A DNA stretch of 7,418 nt from Campylobacteraceae bacterium (GTDB taxonomy: Bacteria; Campylobacterota; Campylobacteria; Campylobacterales; Sulfurovaceae): the NCBI GenBank assembly GCA_027083075.1, contig JALWQQ010000066.1:1-7418 (forward strand). The letters are read 5' to 3'. Every line of letters starts with the position of its first letter. Position 1 is the first letter of the stretch. The translations under genes were made by a program, and so were the position numbers. Positions 1 through 5,062 of the stretch are shown piece by piece. The notes beneath the pieces are model-generated. The model saw only the letters and a list, made by a program, of their open reading frames with translations. It ran no database searches and was not told the DNA's origin.

Positions 1-1505
1 GTATGGACGGCAACGACTTCTCCGTGTGGTCGATCTTACCGCCTTATAATAACCTGCATGCGCAACTGCATGATCTTGGCAACAGGCGTTTGATCACAAG
101 CGGTGTTGTCTTGACCTATGAGGCAACGACAGGAACGGATGGCAAGATCAATAGTAAAAGCGCTACAAAGACCAACTTCTGGCAGTATAGCGACAAGCTC
201 TTCCCGGGATCCAACCTGCAACCTGATGTCGGGTTAGCAGGAAATAAGACGCCGGGTACGACACCGCAACCGCTTACATTCAATGCAACACACCAATGGT
301 GGGAGGCCGAAGGTATCCCGTTGACACCCTACAATGACGACGGTAGTAAAAACTACTATCCGCTTGTAAAGGTGACGGCAAAAGATATGCAGGGCAATGT
401 CTTGGCTACGGCAAAGGTGGTATTGCCTATTAGCGATGAGATGGATTGCAAAAAGTGTCATGCCAGCAATTCGGGCGTGACGGCAGCCAGACCATCAGCC
501 GGCTGGGTTGACATGAACGATAGCGAAAAGGATTTCAAGTACAATGTACTACGCTTACATGACGAGCGCATCCCCAATGCCGTAAGTGCTCACATCGCCG
601 ATCTGAAAAAGGCGGGTTACGATTATAATACTACGGGACTTGAAGCGACGGCAAGGACGGGTACGCCGATCCTTTGTGCGGCGTGCCATAGCTCCAATGC
701 TTTGCCGGGCACGGGAGTGCCGGGAGTGAAACCATTTACGGAAGCAATGCATGGCTTTCATGCTCATGTGATCAATCCGGACAACAATATGAGCTTGAAC
801 AATATCGCCAACAGAAGCGCTTGTTATATGTGTCACCCGGGCGCGACTACCAACTGTTTGCGTGGCGCAATGGGAGATCGTAAAGATAGCAATGGCAATA
901 ATATTATGCAGTGTCAAAGCTGTCACGGTAAGATGAGCGATGTGGGCAACCCCACGCGTAACGGATGGTTTGACGAGCCTAATTGTCAGGCGTGTCACCA
1001 AGGAAGCACGGTCTATACCTCGGCGATCGATCCGAGAACCCATACGCTTAGACACGCCGTCGATACCCGTTTTGCCACCAACCCGGATACGCCTGCACAA
1101 GGTGTAAGCCTCTATCGCTTTAGCAGGGGTCACGGTGGATTGCAGTGCGAGGCGTGCCATGGAAGTCCCCATGCGATCTATCCTGCGCATACGGCAGATA
1201 ATCTCTTGGCTCAAGGGATCCAAGGTCACGCAGGCGCGATCGGTGAGTGTAGTGCATGTCACAATAGCGTGCCCAACACCGTTAGCGGCGGTCCTCACGG
1301 CATGCACCCGGTCGGATGGGTCTATGGCCACCAAGCACCTGCCGGATATAATCTCCAAGCGTGTGCGGCATGTCACGGAAGCACTTATAGGGGTACGCCG
1401 CTTTCAAGAATGTTTACGGATCGTACGATGCTCGGAAGAGTCTTTAAGAAAGGACATCAGGTCTCTTGCTACGACTGCCATAACGGTCCGTACGGGGGCG
1501 AATAA
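1..1505 (+). CDS. Multiheme c-type cytochrome, C-terminal part (5' end outside window)
   Basis: The frame is open from the left edge to a TAA at 1503-1505. An ATG at 3 exists, but the protein begins mid-domain with no signal peptide, so the gene almost certainly starts upstream. Counting from that ATG, residues 1-145 are a haem-free, beta-rich region, followed by nine CXXCH haem-attachment motifs at about residues 149, 225, 274, 304, 328, 382, 416, 454 and 489. Additional histidines between them could be distal ligands. Such proteins are exported, receive haem covalently in the periplasm, and act as electron conduits in the periplasm or at the outer membrane, in anaerobic respiration or extracellular electron transfer. 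The haem-free lead (with WWEAEGIPLTPY and LPISDEMDCKKCH) resembles cytochromes I associate with Geobacter-like Deltaproteobacteria, recalled rather than searched. Electron acceptor and localisation are unknown. The last haem motif is only seven residues from the C-terminus, which ends NGPYGGE. Confidence 0.93.
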   Translation, partial: MDGNDFSVWSILPPYNNLHAQLHDLGNRRLITSGVVLTYEATTGTDGKINSKSATKTNFWQYSDKLFPGSNLQPDVGLAGNKTPGTTPQPLTFNATHQWWEAEGIPLTPYNDDGSKNYYPLVKVTAKDMQGNVLATAKVVLPISDEMDCKKCHASNSGVTAARPSAGWVDMNDSEKDFKYNVLRLHDERIPNAVSAHIADLKKAGYDYNTTGLEATARTGTPILCAACHSSNALPGTGVPGVKPFTEAMHGFHAHVINPDNNMSLNNIANRSACYMCHPGATTNCLRGAMGDRKDSNGNNIMQCQSCHGKMSDVGNPTRNGWFDEPNCQACHQGSTVYTSAIDPRTHTLRHAVDTRFATNPDTPAQGVSLYRFSRGHGGLQCEACHGSPHAIYPAHTADNLLAQGIQGHAGAIGECSACHNSVPNTVSGGPHGMHPVGWVYGHQAPAGYNLQACAACHGSTYRGTPLSRMFTDRTMLGRVFKKGHQVSCYDCHNGPYGGE

Positions 1506-1591
1506 CCCCTCCTGCTGCTTCGTGCCTCGTCCGACTTGTCTCTCTTTTGTGTGATGCATTCTTCCTTTTCCCCGGTTTTGGGCGAGGCACG
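1494..1591 (+). other. Stop-codon hairpin plus 12-bp inverted repeat after the cytochrome gene
   Basis: GGGGG (1494-1498) can pair with CCCCT (1506-1510), putting the TAA stop in a seven-base loop. Eleven bases on, CGTGCCTCGTCC (1521-1532) pairs with GGGCGAGGCACG (1580-1591): 12 pairs with one G-U, closing a 47-base pyrimidine-rich loop containing ATTCTTCCTTTTCCCC. The right arm is followed by CTTTGTTGT, not a clean T tract, so a classical intrinsic terminator is doubtful. It may still end or protect the cytochrome mRNA. Its layout (stop in a hairpin loop, then a long stem with a C/U-rich loop) echoes the two downstream elements at 1711-1873 and 2627-2793, so it could be a diverged relative. 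Confidence 0.6.
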
Positions 1592-1602
1592 CTTTGTTGT
1601 AC

Positions 1603-1648
1603 CATTAACATTTCGCTAACAAATCGCTTACGAAGATTATCTTATACT
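1603..1648 (+). promoter_or_regulatory. Promoter P1 with tandem 11-bp-spaced heptamers (OmpR/PhoB-type site)
   Basis: Two heptamers, CGCTAAC (1614-1620) and CGCTTAC (1625-1631), lie in direct orientation with starts 11 bp apart. A weaker third, CATTAAC (1603-1609), sits another 11 bp upstream. Exactly 11 bp after the last heptamer comes TATACT (1643-1648), a good -10 box; no -35 box is present, its place being taken by the heptamers. Seven-base direct repeats with four-base spacers match the known binding mode of PhoB/OmpR-family regulators at activator-dependent promoters. The predicted transcript starts near 1655 and leads into micro-ORF 1. Promoter P2 at 1942-1987 has the same layout base for base in spacing. 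Confidence 0.7.
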
Positions 1649-1710
1649 ACGATTAAAGAAAATTTAAACAACCGTTTTTAGATTTTGCAAATTGTGGAGA
1701 ACAAAAGTTT

Positions 1711-1873
1711 AGGGAGGGTAAGAATGCAGATGACATATTGTCTATTGTGCGGATCGAAGGGCGGTTAGTTATTCGCCCTCGATCCGCTGTTGCCCCAAGA
1801 ACCCGAAGACGCAAAAAAAGAGATTCCCCCTACCTCCCTTTTTCCTGATACTGTCGGGATCTTGGTGGCAACA
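1711..1873 (+). ncRNA. Structured RNA element, copy 1 (contains micro-ORF 1)
   Basis: In order, the element holds a strong Shine-Dalgarno AGGGAGGG (1711-1718), a 14-codon ORF, a hairpin and a long stem. In the hairpin, GGATCGA (1751-1757) and GGGCG (1759-1763) pair with CGCCC (1774-1778) and TCGATCC (1779-1785), with A1758 bulged and the TAG stop in the loop. The long stem stacks three helices: TGTTGCC/GGCAACA (1788-1794/1867-1873), CCAAG/CTTGG (1795-1799/1861-1865) and CCCGA/TCGGG (1802-1806/1854-1858), 17 pairs in all. The 47-base apical region carries AAAAGAGA, TTCCCCCTA and then C/U-rich sequence. CCTCCCT (1833-1839) in that loop is complementary to AGGGAGG of the element's own ribosome-binding site. 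A second copy at 2627-2793 keeps the architecture. It could be a dual-function RNA, a cis-acting leader or a 3' stabiliser. No known family is recognised. Confidence 0.65.
1724..1768 (+). CDS. Micro-ORF 1, 14-residue Cys-pair peptide (MQMTYCLLCGSKGG)
   Basis: The start ATG at 1724 lies five bases after AGGGAGGG, an ideal ribosome-binding site; a second in-frame ATG at 1730 would sit too far away. The product has a CXXC pair, CLLCG, reminiscent of a rubredoxin or zinc-knuckle half-site, and ends in Gly-Gly before TAG. It has no signal peptide or membrane segment. The case for translation is comparative: the paralogous ORF at 2640 encodes the same last ten residues although codons differ at Tyr (TAT/TAC), Leu (CTA/CTG), Leu (TTG/CTT) and Lys (AAG/AAA). 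It is expressed from promoter P1 with no other gene in front of it. It could be a sensing leader peptide, a metal- or thiol-reactive peptide, or a peptide precursor; the sequence does not decide. Function unknown. Confidence 0.7.
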   Translation: MQMTYCLLCGSKGG

Positions 1874-1941
1874 ACTTACTATATAATTATTTAGTTTAAA
1901 TATTTTTTATAATTCGGGTATTTTGATAATAATTTATTATA
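1874..1941. other. AT-rich intergenic stretch upstream of promoter P2
   Basis: Between the end of RNA element 1 and the P2 heptamers lies a strongly A/T-rich segment with runs such as TATTTTTTATAATT. No ORF with a ribosome-binding site and no hairpin-plus-T-tract terminator is evident, so P1 transcripts may read through. It may serve as an UP-like element for P2 or as a curved spacer. The first ~20 bases after the stem (AACTTACTATATAATTATTT) still resemble the sequence after copy 2 (AACTTTACAATATTTATGG). Confidence 0.4.
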
Positions 1942-1987
1942 CCGTTTCGTTGCGCTAACACTGCGCTTACACGCAATATCGTATACT
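1942..1987 (+). promoter_or_regulatory. Promoter P2 with tandem 11-bp-spaced heptamers (OmpR/PhoB-type site)
   Basis: CGCTAAC (1953-1959) and CGCTTAC (1964-1970) have starts 11 bp apart, with a degenerate third heptamer CCGTTTC (1942-1948) in register. TATACT (1982-1987) follows after exactly 11 bp. Transcription would begin near 1994, giving a leader of about 26 bases before the dihaem lipoprotein ATG at 2020, and would include micro-ORF 2. The heptamers and -10 box match P1, while the four-base spacers (ACTG versus AAAT) and the 11-bp gap sequence differ, as expected for functional sites rather than a recent duplication. The response regulator encoded at 3394 is the obvious candidate activator; this is inference from proximity and site type. 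Confidence 0.72.
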
Positions 1988-2019
1988 TACATAAGGCTTA
2001 ACAAAAAAAGGGTATTGAG

Positions 2020-2628
2020 ATGAAAAAAAGATTGATTAACATGGTTTTGGGATGCACGGTATTATTTTCCTTGTGTGGATGCGGTACGGGCATCAACGGC
2101 GTTGGCGGCTTCGAAGGTAGCGAGGGTGGCTTCGAAGGTAGCGAGGGTGGATACTACCCCGGCGGAACGTCACAAAGCGGGCAAACAGGAACGACCGGCA
2201 ACAGTTCGACACAAGCGGGCGCAGGGCTTTTGGTTCACAATCAAGGTCGAAACTGTCTCTCTTGTCATAGCAATCGCTTCGGTGCTGCAGGTACCATCTT
2301 TACAAAGAAAAATGCACAAGACGGCGACGCGGCATCTGCGGCAAGTTCTGCATATACGATCGAGCTTGTGTCCGATAAGGGTACGAAGATACGCTTTGCC
2401 AAGGCGTGGAACGGCACCGGCAATCGCTATGCTTACCCTACGGCAGTACAAAACATAGCCTATTTTACGCCACAAGTTGTCAATACCGCTACCGGTCAAG
2501 TGGTCAACAGATCCAGATATCAGCATGATGCTAATCGCTTTGCTTGCAACCGGTGTCATACCGCAACGGGAGCCAACGGTGCACCGGGGAGGGTTGTAAA
2601 TTATAACTATTACAATCAACAACTCTAA
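2020..2628 (+). CDS. Dihaem c-type cytochrome lipoprotein
   Basis: This 202-residue protein has a lipoprotein signal (MKKR, hydrophobic core, lipobox L-C-G-C with acylated Cys21), so it is exported and anchored in a membrane by lipid. A Gly/Ser/Thr-rich linker (residues 22-70) contains two perfect GFEGSEG repeats. Two haem-binding motifs follow, CLSCH at 79-83 and CNRCH at 176-180, the second near the C-terminus. The start is supported by AAGGG (2008-2012) seven bases upstream. Small dihaem lipoproteins of this type usually shuttle electrons between the inner membrane or periplasm and larger outer-membrane cytochromes, so a partnership with the multiheme cytochrome upstream is plausible but unproven. 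It is read from promoter P2, and its TAA stop overlaps the Shine-Dalgarno of micro-ORF 2, suggesting the two are co-transcribed and perhaps coupled in translation. No named family is recognised. Confidence 0.88.
   Translation: MKKRLINMVLGCTVLFSLCGCGTGINGVGGFEGSEGGFEGSEGGYYPGGTSQSGQTGTTGNSSTQAGAGLLVHNQGRNCLSCHSNRFGAAGTIFTKKNAQDGDAASAASSAYTIELVSDKGTKIRFAKAWNGTGNRYAYPTAVQNIAYFTPQVVNTATGQVVNRSRYQHDANRFACNRCHTATGANGAPGRVVNYNYYNQQL
2107..2148 (+). repeat. Perfect 2 x 21-bp tandem repeat inside the lipoprotein gene
   Basis: Two identical 21-base units (2107-2127 and 2128-2148) encode GFEGSEG twice in the linker between the lipid anchor and the first haem domain. Identity at the DNA level implies recent duplication or ongoing slippage. 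Each unit keeps the frame, so copy number would change linker length without breaking the protein. Confidence 0.95.
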
Positions 2629-2793
2629 GGAGGGCTCATATGAAAAAGAGCTACTGTCTGCTTTGCGGATCGAAAGGCGGTTAGGCGTCTGTTTCGATCC
2701 GCTGTTGTCACACCGTGGTATCACATTGTGAAAAGAGAATTCCCCCTATCTTCCTTTCTTCCCCTCCTGTGGTGCGCGCGGTGACTGACAACA
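2627..2793 (+). ncRNA. Structured RNA element, copy 2 (contains micro-ORF 2)
   Basis: It has the same order as copy 1. The Shine-Dalgarno AAGGAGGG (2627-2634) overlaps the lipoprotein stop. The hairpin pairs GGATCGAAA (2667-2675) with TTTCGATCC (2692-2700), with an inner AGGCG/CGTCT option, and the TAG stop lies in the loop. The long stem consists of TGTTGTC/GACAACA (2703-2709/2787-2793), CACCG/CGGTG (2711-2715/2779-2783) and ATCAC/GTGGT (2720-2724/2769-2773). The outer helix differs from copy 1 by a compensatory C-G to T-A change, and the two inner helices differ in sequence but keep pairing. The apical region retains AAAAGAGA and TTCCCCCTA, the latter starting about 57 bases after TAG in both copies. 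CCCTCCT (2762-2768) is complementary to AGGAGGG of its own ribosome-binding site. It lies between the cytochrome lipoprotein and the PAP2/two-component cluster. Confidence 0.65.
2640..2684 (+). CDS. Micro-ORF 2, 14-residue Cys-pair peptide (MKKSYCLLCGSKGG)
   Basis: The ATG is five bases after AAGGAGGG, the same spacing as in micro-ORF 1. The product is the same length as micro-ORF 1, identical over the last ten residues, with Ser for Thr at position 4 and two Lys at positions 2-3. Tyr, both Leu and Lys use different synonymous codons from micro-ORF 1, while the codons falling in the hairpin arm (GGA TCG, GGC GGT) are unchanged, as expected if both peptide and RNA are constrained. It begins 11 bases after the dihaem lipoprotein stop, so it should share the P2 transcript. 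There is no signal peptide; the CXXCG could bind a metal or form a disulfide. Function unknown. Confidence 0.7.
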   Translation: MKKSYCLLCGSKGG

Positions 2794-2865
2794 ACTTTAC
2801 AATATTTATGGATACCATAATGAAATAATAGGTTAGAAAATAAAATGTTTTATTCGGGAGTTTCT

Positions 2866-3390
2866 ATGGGAAAAATGCTTTTGACCCTTTTCCTCTTCGG
2901 CGTGTGGCTTCATGCCAAAAGTCAAGTTGAGAAGGCGGGCGATATCTTGACGTTACTTATACCCGCCGTCGCTTATGGCGCTACGCTCTATACCGGAGAC
3001 AAGGAGGGGCAACTCGAGTTCTATAAGAGCTACGCTACAACCGTGATAACAACCGATATACTCAAACGGATCGTTAGGGAGAAGCGACCCTGTTGCGATT
3101 CGCCGTACTCTTTTCCGTCCGGTCATAGTTCGAGCGCCTTTGCGGGCGCTGCCTTTATTCACGAAAAGTACGGATGGAAATACGCCGTTCCCGCCTATCT
3201 TGCCGCGACATTTACCGCTTACAGTCGCGTCTATGCTAAAAAACACTATCTCCATGATGTTGTCGCAGGAGCGCTGCTTGGCATCTTCTTTTCTCGGTAC
3301 TTTGCGACGCCCTATCGAAAAAAGGGCCTAAGCGTAGCACCGCAGTCCGATGCGGATTTTGTAGGTGCGACATTACATTACAGGTGGTAA
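2866..3390 (+). CDS. PAP2-family phosphatase (type 2 phosphatidic acid phosphatase / lipid phosphatase)
   Basis: All three catalytic motifs of the PAP2 superfamily are present, numbering from the chosen start: KX6RP (K67, R74, P75), PSGH (84-87) and SRX5HX3D (S120, R121, H127, D131). The family removes phosphate from lipid pyrophosphates or phospholipids (undecaprenyl-PP, phosphatidylglycerol phosphate, lipid A) at the outer face of the membrane; the exact substrate cannot be told. The N-terminus is a signal peptide or first membrane helix (LLTLFLFGVWLHA), and further hydrophobic segments flank the motifs. I prefer ATG 2866, five bases after CGGGAG; an ATG at 2845 would add seven residues but lacks a good ribosome-binding site. 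The C-terminus, VGATLHYRW, alternates polar and apolar residues and ends in Trp like an outer-membrane beta-signal. The stop is three bases from the response regulator start, so the genes are probably one operon. Confidence 0.9.
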   Translation: MGKMLLTLFLFGVWLHAKSQVEKAGDILTLLIPAVAYGATLYTGDKEGQLEFYKSYATTVITTDILKRIVREKRPCCDSPYSFPSGHSSSAFAGAAFIHEKYGWKYAVPAYLAATFTAYSRVYAKKHYLHDVVAGALLGIFFSRYFATPYRKKGLSVAPQSDADFVGATLHYRW

Positions 3391-3393
3391 GAG

Positions 3394-4020
3394 ATGAGGA
3401 TACTACTACTGGAAGACGATCGGATGCTTTCCGAAACCATTGCGTACCTTTTAGAGAGCGAAGGATATACGGTCGAGACGGTCTACTCCGTCGAGGAGGC
3501 GGAGAATGCGACATTCGATGCGCACTACGATCTCTATCTTTTCGATATCAACCTGAACGACGGCAGCGGTTTAAGGCTGCTCGAGTCGCTACGCAATGCC
3601 GAGGACGAGACACCGACGATCTTTATTACTGCTTTGCAGGACATTAAAACCATAGAGGAGAGCTTCAAGCTCGGAGCAATCGACTATATTAAAAAGCCCT
3701 TCGAGCCTGAGGAGTTGCTTATCCGTGTGCGTGCAAAATTTACACAAGATCTGCTACACTACGGTGATGTCAGCTACGATCCGAAAAACGAGATCGTGCG
3801 TAAAAACGGTAGGGTGGTCAATCTCGGATCGGTGCAGATGGCGGTTTTTGTCGAGCTCTTAAAGCACTGCGGCGAGGTGGTCGGCAAAGAGCGGCTCTAC
3901 GACTGTTTGGAGTACGGCTCCGATAGTGCATTGCGCGTTGCCATCAGTAAGATCAAGCAGCGACTCGATGTCAATGTGCGCAATATACGCGGTAAAGGAT
4001 ATATGCTTGAAGCACTATGA
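3394..4020 (+). CDS. OmpR/PhoB-family response regulator
   Basis: This is a 208-residue two-domain regulator. The receiver domain (1-115) shows the acidic pocket E7-D8-D9, the phospho-acceptor D51 in LFDINL, the switch Thr at about 79 (FITA) and K101-P102. A winged-helix DNA-binding domain (about 122-208) ends in the typical wing, NIRGKGYMLE. It would be phosphorylated by the kinase encoded immediately downstream and bind tandem direct repeats as a dimer. The length is slightly short for the family (about 220-240) but complete. The start is three bases after the PAP2 stop with only a weak ribosome-binding site, suggesting translational coupling. The CGCTWAC heptamers at P1 and P2 are its best candidate targets; I see no such pair in front of its own operon, so autoregulation by the same site is not evident. 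Confidence 0.95.
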   Translation: MRILLLEDDRMLSETIAYLLESEGYTVETVYSVEEAENATFDAHYDLYLFDINLNDGSGLRLLESLRNAEDETPTIFITALQDIKTIEESFKLGAIDYIKKPFEPEELLIRVRAKFTQDLLHYGDVSYDPKNEIVRKNGRVVNLGSVQMAVFVELLKHCGEVVGKERLYDCLEYGSDSALRVAISKIKQRLDVNVRNIRGKGYMLEAL

Positions 4021-5062
4021 AAAAGAGGCGCTTCTTAAAAATTTCTTTCTCTTCTTTTTTCTTATGGAAGCGCTTGTAGTGCTTCTGTTTTGGGAGCTTT
4101 ACCGCGAGGCTAAAAGTGACTTCAATGACAAGCTTTTGCAGCGTATGGAACTTTGCAGCTATACGCTTGATTGTAAAGCATTCGGCTACGATTTTGTGCC
4201 GCTGGAGTACAAAAAGACCCATAAACTTATCGCTTCCAACGGTTATCGCGCCTATTTTCCGATTCCGGATTCGCAAAAATTTATGTTAGAGATTTCTTAT
4301 CCGATCGATCGCTATCGTGCGGCATTTGGAAAGCAGACGCAAAGACTCAAGATCGCCTTTGTCTTTGCCACGATCCTGTTAGCACTTATGGCATTTTTCT
4401 TTACCCTTTATGCGCTTAGACCTCTGCGAAATGCTCTGAGGCTCAATGACGAATTTGTCAAAGATATCTTGCACGATTTCAACACCCCGATCGCTGCGAC
4501 GAAGCTTAATATTGCCATTTTTCAGAAAGAGGGCGGCAAGAGCGAACGTATCGAGAAGGTCAAAAAAAGTATAGATCATCTGGTAATGTTGCAAGAAAAT
4601 CTCAAAAGTTTTCTGCTTCGTTTGCCTACACAGACCGAACCCGTTGACGTTGCGGCACTATTGCGACAACGCAGTCGTCATATTGCCATGCTCTATCCGG
4701 ACATCGATTTTGTCGATAAACTTGGAGAAAAAGAGTATCGACTGCAAACAAGTCGTGAGCTATTGATACGCATTTTTGACAATCTTTTGAGTAATGCGGC
4801 AAAATACAATAAAAAAAACGGTAAGGTTATAGTCGGACGAGACGGAAGTGTCTTGACGATCGAAGATACGGGTAAGGGGATCAAAGATACCGAAAAGGTA
4901 TTGCGTCGTTTTCAGAAAGAGCAGGAGAGGGGGATTGGCTTGGGATTGCATATCGTCTCCAAGCTTTGCGATGAGGTAAATATCAGGCTGGAAATCGCGT
5001 CCGAACCGGGTAAGGGTACTATTGTCAAGCTTGACTTTGCCGCCGTGGAGAGAGAGCGATGA
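4007..5062 (+). CDS. Membrane sensor histidine kinase
   Basis: I choose the TTG at 4007 because AAAGGA (3994-3999) lies seven bases upstream and it leaves an intact first membrane helix (MKHYEKEALLKNFFLFFF...). An in-frame ATG at 3926 would run deep inside the regulator gene, and ATG 4064 would cut the helix. This gives 351 residues overlapping the regulator by 14 bases. Layout: TM1 about 12-30, a periplasmic sensor of only about 80 residues, TM2 about 114-136, a dimerisation/phosphoacceptor helix with H156 in ILHDFNTP, and an ATPase domain with N box (DNLLSNAAKYN, 258-268), G1 (DTGKGI, about 287-292) and G2 (GIGLGL, 309-314). The HDFNTP form of the H box is one I associate with Campylobacterota kinases. 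Two cysteines, C50 and C57, in the periplasmic part could sense redox or metal; the signal is unknown. The stop overlaps the next start (ATGA). Confidence 0.93.
   Translation: MKHYEKEALLKNFFLFFFLMEALVVLLFWELYREAKSDFNDKLLQRMELCSYTLDCKAFGYDFVPLEYKKTHKLIASNGYRAYFPIPDSQKFMLEISYPIDRYRAAFGKQTQRLKIAFVFATILLALMAFFFTLYALRPLRNALRLNDEFVKDILHDFNTPIAATKLNIAIFQKEGGKSERIEKVKKSIDHLVMLQENLKSFLLRLPTQTEPVDVAALLRQRSRHIAMLYPDIDFVDKLGEKEYRLQTSRELLIRIFDNLLSNAAKYNKKNGKVIVGRDGSVLTIEDTGKGIKDTEKVLRRFQKEQERGIGLGLHIVSKLCDEVNIRLEIASEPGKGTIVKLDFAAVERER

Noticed and set aside
555..1376. Long minus-strand ORF of 273 codons opposite the multiheme cytochrome.
   Set aside because: It is the antisense shadow of a gene with nine in-register CXXCH motifs; its translation shows no domain, signal or ribosome-binding context.
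1521..1591. The 12-bp inverted repeat as an ordinary rho-independent terminator.
   Set aside because: The loop is 47 bases and the downstream sequence is CTTTGTTGT, not a continuous T tract, so I list it as a structured 3' region only.
1711..2793. The duplicated elements as insertion sequences, CRISPR or attachment sites.
   Set aside because: There is no transposase, terminal inverted repeat, target duplication, integrase or tRNA end. Only two diverged copies exist and both carry a ribosome-binding site and ORF.
2796..2821. TTTACA / CATAAT as a promoter for the PAP2/two-component cluster.
   Set aside because: The spacing is only 14 bp and the same AT-rich sequence follows element copy 1, so I cannot separate a promoter from the element's own 3' flank.
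1766..2830. Reading through the TAG of each micro-ORF gives further open frames of about 40-47 codons, with the conserved ATTCCCCCT in frame (Ile-Pro-Pro) in both.
   Set aside because: Apart from Lys-x-Ile-Pro-Pro the predicted extensions share almost no residues, and open stretches of this length arise readily by chance. The differences preserve base pairing instead, so the downstream part is better explained as RNA structure. Readthrough or TAG recoding is not supported.
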